Assembly (NCBI GenBank): GCA_020052975.1
Contig: JAGVOC010000187.1
Span: forward strand, 1 to 24,918
From: Desulfobacterales bacterium
Lineage (GTDB): Bacteria; Desulfobacterota; Desulfobacteria; Desulfobacterales; RPRI01
Reading direction: 5' to 3'
DNA length: 24,918 nt
Shown here: one piece after another, positions 22,648-24,918 of the stretch
Layout of the letters: each line of letters opens with the position of its first letter
Numbering within the stretch: position 1 is the first letter of the stretch
The notes under the pieces: generated by a model
Seen by the model: the letters and a program-made list of their open reading frames with translations, nothing else
Databases searched by the model: none
Told to the model about the DNA's origin: nothing
Made by a program: the position numbers and the translations under genes

Positions 22648-23332
22648 AAATATTCCACCCCCATTTCCCCTTCAGCGTCGGCGACTCAAGAGATTTTTTC
22701 AACTGCTTTAAAAAAAGGCTCCTTGGAATTTCTCTTGCCCCGAAGCGCTTCAGATGCCCGGTTGAAACCTGGCAATCGATAAGATCAAAGGAGTTTTCCT
22801 TAAGATATTCAACAAGGCAGGCAAAGGCGACCTTTGAGGCATTGCTCTCAAGGGTAAACATCGATTCTCCGAAAAAGCATCTTCCAAGCGAAACGCCATA
22901 TAGGCCGCCGGCAAGAATTCCGTCCTTCCATGCTTCAACTGAATGGGCATAACCAGATTCATGAAGCCTGCAATAGGCATCTACCATATCAGGGACAATC
23001 CATGTTCCTTCGTTTTTTCTTCTCCAGGCAAGGGCACACAATTTAATAACCTGCCCGAAAGCAGCGTCAAAAGTTACATCAAATACGCCTTTCCTAATGA
23101 CTTTTTCCAGGCTCTTTGAAACTTTGATTTCATCAGGATATAATACAAGGCGGGGGTCGGGCGACCACCAGAGGATGGGTTCATCTTCCGAATACCATGG
23201 AAATATGCTGAGGCTGTATGCAAGAAGAAGCCTATCTTCGCAAAGATCGCCGCCGATTGCAAGAAGGCCGGTTTTGTCCGCAAGCTGCGGGGGAGGGAAT
23301 ATTATTTCGTCGGTCAGGCGATAAACAGGCAT
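22607..23332 (-). CDS. aat: Leucyl/phenylalanyl-tRNA-protein transferase
   Basis: Aat adds Leu or Phe from tRNA to proteins with N-terminal Lys or Arg, marking them for ClpS-ClpAP. The 241 residues match the family. Signatures are FPPPQLADKTGLLAIGGDL, SIFPWYSEDEPILWWSPDPR, EGTWIVPDMVDAY, GGLYGVSLGRCFFGESMF and LIDCQVSTGHLKRFGAREI. It lies downstream of clpA on the same strand, so the two pathway members are linked. The ATG has no strong ribosome-binding site: an inverted-repeat element (23348-23419) ends 15 bases upstream. The C-terminal coding end overlaps vapC on the other strand. Confidence 0.95.
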   Translation of the reverse strand: MPVYRLTDEIIFPPPQLADKTGLLAIGGDLCEDRLLLAYSLSIFPWYSEDEPILWWSPDPRLVLYPDEIKVSKSLEKVIRKGVFDVTFDAAFGQVIKLCALAWRRKNEGTWIVPDMVDAYCRLHESGYAHSVEAWKDGILAGGLYGVSLGRCFFGESMFTLESNASKVAFACLVEYLKENSFDLIDCQVSTGHLKRFGAREIPRSLFLKQLKKSLESPTLKGKWGWNIFKARKRQYGIRSP

Positions 23333-23347
23333 AGTTGATCTAATCCC

Positions 23348-23419
23348 GTCACTCCCGTGAAAACGGGAGTCCAGAACTATTTGAAAAGATCCGCCGCGGC
23401 GGACTTCCGCGGGAATGAC
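23348..23419. repeat. GTCATTCCCGC hairpin element, second copy (inverted)
   Basis: The complement matches 14506-14574 closely: GTCATTCCCGCGG...TTTTCAAATA, then TTCTGGACTCCCGTTTTCAC and GGGAGTGAC. The main difference is a longer, GC-rich first hairpin (CCGCCGCGGCGG). It sits between clpA and aat, in the opposite orientation to the trp copy, and immediately upstream of the aat start. It would form a double hairpin in a clpA-aat mRNA. Confidence 0.85.
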
Positions 23420-23507
23420 GATTCTTAAGTAATCCGCAATTCATAGCCCACTTTGTGCCTCGACCCCTTGAACTCTCTATTCACTGTTCACTCTTCACGG
23501 TTATATT

Positions 23508-24918
23508 TCATTTCACCGGAATAAAAGCAAATGTCGGCTTATTCTCTTCAAGATCAAGGCTTACGATGCCGCCTTTCTGAAGCTTGCCGAACAGGATCTC
23601 GTCCGAAAGAATATCCTTGATTTCGGTCTGAAGTACCCTTGTAAGGGGTCTTGCTCCGTATCTCGGATCATAGCCTTTATTTGCAAGCCAGGTTCTTAAG
23701 GCGCCGGAGTAAGAGAGGGAAACTTTTTTTGCCGCGAGCTGGCCTTTAAGCTCGGCCATGAACTTATCGACCACCATCTCCATTATGCCTGGAGTAAGAG
23801 GTTTAAAATTGATTATGTCATCAAGCCGGTTTCTGAATTCGGGACTGAAAATATTCTCGACCGCCTTTTTCCCCTTGCTTTCCGGATCATACCTGACCTC
23901 TCCGAAACCGATTGTCTGGGCGCTCATTTCACGGGCACCCGCATTTGAAGTCATGATTATTATGACATTCCTGAAATCGGCTTTTTTACCGTTGTTGTCG
24001 GTCAAAGTTGCGTGATCAAGCACCTGGAGAAGGATATTGAAAAGGTCGGGATGGGCCTTTTCTATTTCGTCGAAGAGCAGGACGCAGTGCGGGTGTTTGC
24101 GCACGCCATCCGTCAGGAGACCTCCCTGGTCAAAGCCTATATAGCCGGGTGGAGCCCCTATCAGGCGGGCAACGGCATGCTTTTCCATATATTCGCTCAT
24201 GTCAAACCGCATGAACTCTATTCCCATGATGGCTGCGATCTGCCTTGCCACCTCCGTCTTCCCGACGCCGGTAGGACCGGTAAAGAGGAACGACCCTATG
24301 GGACGGCACGGAATCCCGAGCCCTGCCCTTGAACGCTTAATCGACGTCACAAGAGATTTGATCGCGCCGTCCTGGCCGAAGACAACGCCATTCAGCCTCT
24401 CCCCAAGATGCTCAAGCTTCGACCTGTCTGATGCGGATACGCTATTCTCGGGTATCCTTGCCATTTTCGCCACTATCTTTTCGATGTCGGCAGGATGTAT
24501 CTTTTTCCTGTGCAAAGAACCGGAAAATTTAACAAAAGCCCCGGCCTCGTCTATAACATCGATGGCCTTATCGGGGAGGTACCTGTCGTTTACATGCTTT
24601 GCCGAAAGCTCTGCTGCCGCCTTAAGAGCTGCATCGGTATATTCAATGCCGTGATGCTCCTCATAATGGAATTTGAGGCCTTTTAAGATCCGGATGGTTT
24701 CGGAGACTGTCGGCTCCGGAACTTCTATCTTTTCGAAGCGGCGCGACAATGCCCTGTCTTTTGTAAAATAGTTTTTATATTCCTCGTAAGTCGTTGACCC
24801 TATGCAGCGCAGTTCGCCCGTTGCAAGAGCGGGCTTTAAAATATTTGATGCGTCCATGGAGCCGCTGCTCGTCGCTCCGGCCCCGACAATTGTGTGTATT
24901 TCATCTATGAACAGAATG
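23508..24918 (-). CDS. clpA: ATP-dependent Clp protease ATP-binding subunit ClpA (5' part outside window)
   Basis: ClpA is a double-ring AAA+ unfoldase that feeds substrates, including N-degron proteins brought by ClpS, to ClpP. The visible 469 residues begin in the first ATPase domain at Walker B ([20 protein letters not shown]), continue through [14 protein letters not shown] and the linker, and include all of the second domain: Walker [14 protein letters not shown], Walker [19 protein letters not shown] and the C-terminal [17 protein letters not shown]. The absence of a coiled-coil M-domain insert in the D1-D2 linker argues for ClpA over ClpB/ClpC. The gene is cut by the window edge; clpS would be expected just upstream, off the window. 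It reads towards aat. Confidence 0.95.
   Translation of the reverse strand, partial: ILFIDEIHTIVGAGATSSGSMDASNILKPALATGELRCIGSTTYEEYKNYFTKDRALSRRFEKIEVPEPTVSETIRILKGLKFHYEEHHGIEYTDAALKAAAELSAKHVNDRYLPDKAIDVIDEAGAFVKFSGSLHRKKIHPADIEKIVAKMARIPENSVSASDRSKLEHLGERLNGVVFGQDGAIKSLVTSIKRSRAGLGIPCRPIGSFLFTGPTGVGKTEVARQIAAIMGIEFMRFDMSEYMEKHAVARLIGAPPGYIGFDQGGLLTDGVRKHPHCVLLFDEIEKAHPDLFNILLQVLDHATLTDNNGKKADFRNVIIIMTSNAGAREMSAQTIGFGEVRYDPESKGKKAVENIFSPEFRNRLDDIINFKPLTPGIMEMVVDKFMAELKGQLAAKKVSLSYSGALRTWLANKGYDPRYGARPLTRVLQTEIKDILSDEILFGKLQKGGIVSLDLEENKPTFAFIPVK

Overview
The window reads as a chromosomal segment of a Gram-negative bacterium, most likely a member of the Desulfobacterota (former Deltaproteobacteria, Desulfobacterales-like). 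This is inferred from moderate GC, a type IV prepilin peptidase, menaquinone/ubiquinone-type methylation, several multi-Fe-S proteins, and dispersed repeat families (GTCATTCCCGC...GCGGGAAT hairpins, ACAGGAT repeats, GAATCCTTGAAC motifs) of a kind I associate with that group. No rRNA, tRNA or CRISPR array was recognised.

Left part (1-7033), + strand: a dispersed repeat, then prepilin peptidase (pilD), an exported or lipoprotein-type isoaspartate methyltransferase (pcm) and a cysteine-rich Fe-S protein packed as one unit. A cold-shock gene follows with its own promoter, long leader and terminator. Then come prfC (release factor 3), translationally coupled to a UbiE/MenG methyltransferase, and a ribbon-helix-helix/PilZ protein.

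Middle accessory part (7201-13900): a SWIM zinc-finger gene broken by an exact 11-bp tandem duplication (minus strand), a 0.9-kb AT-rich stretch with hairpins and a decayed ORF, a flavodoxin/ferredoxin fusion (EFR1 type), a complete IS3-family element that seems to interrupt a small gene, and a DUF4143-type AAA ATPase (minus strand).

Right part (14198-24918): a complete trpEGDCFBA operon. It is preceded by a promoter, a 22-codon leader peptide with a Trp-Cys-Trp sequence, and an attenuator with two near-duplicate terminator hairpins. The arms of these hairpins can re-pair in a cascade, which is the most striking regulatory structure in the window. After the operon come a repeat element, a HIT-family hydrolase (minus), a VapBC-type toxin-antitoxin pair (+), and aat plus the 3' two thirds or so of clpA (minus). 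Aat and ClpA act in the same N-degron pathway.

The operon genes are packed with 1-4 nt overlaps (E/G, D/C, C/F, F/B) or short gaps (G/D 35 nt, B/A 3 nt), so they are probably one transcript controlled at the leader. The same MITE-like hairpin sits between the attenuator and trpE and, in inverted orientation, between clpA and aat. Nothing here looks like a wholly new defence or biosynthetic system. The trp leader, the repeats and the broken genes are the points that deserve attention.
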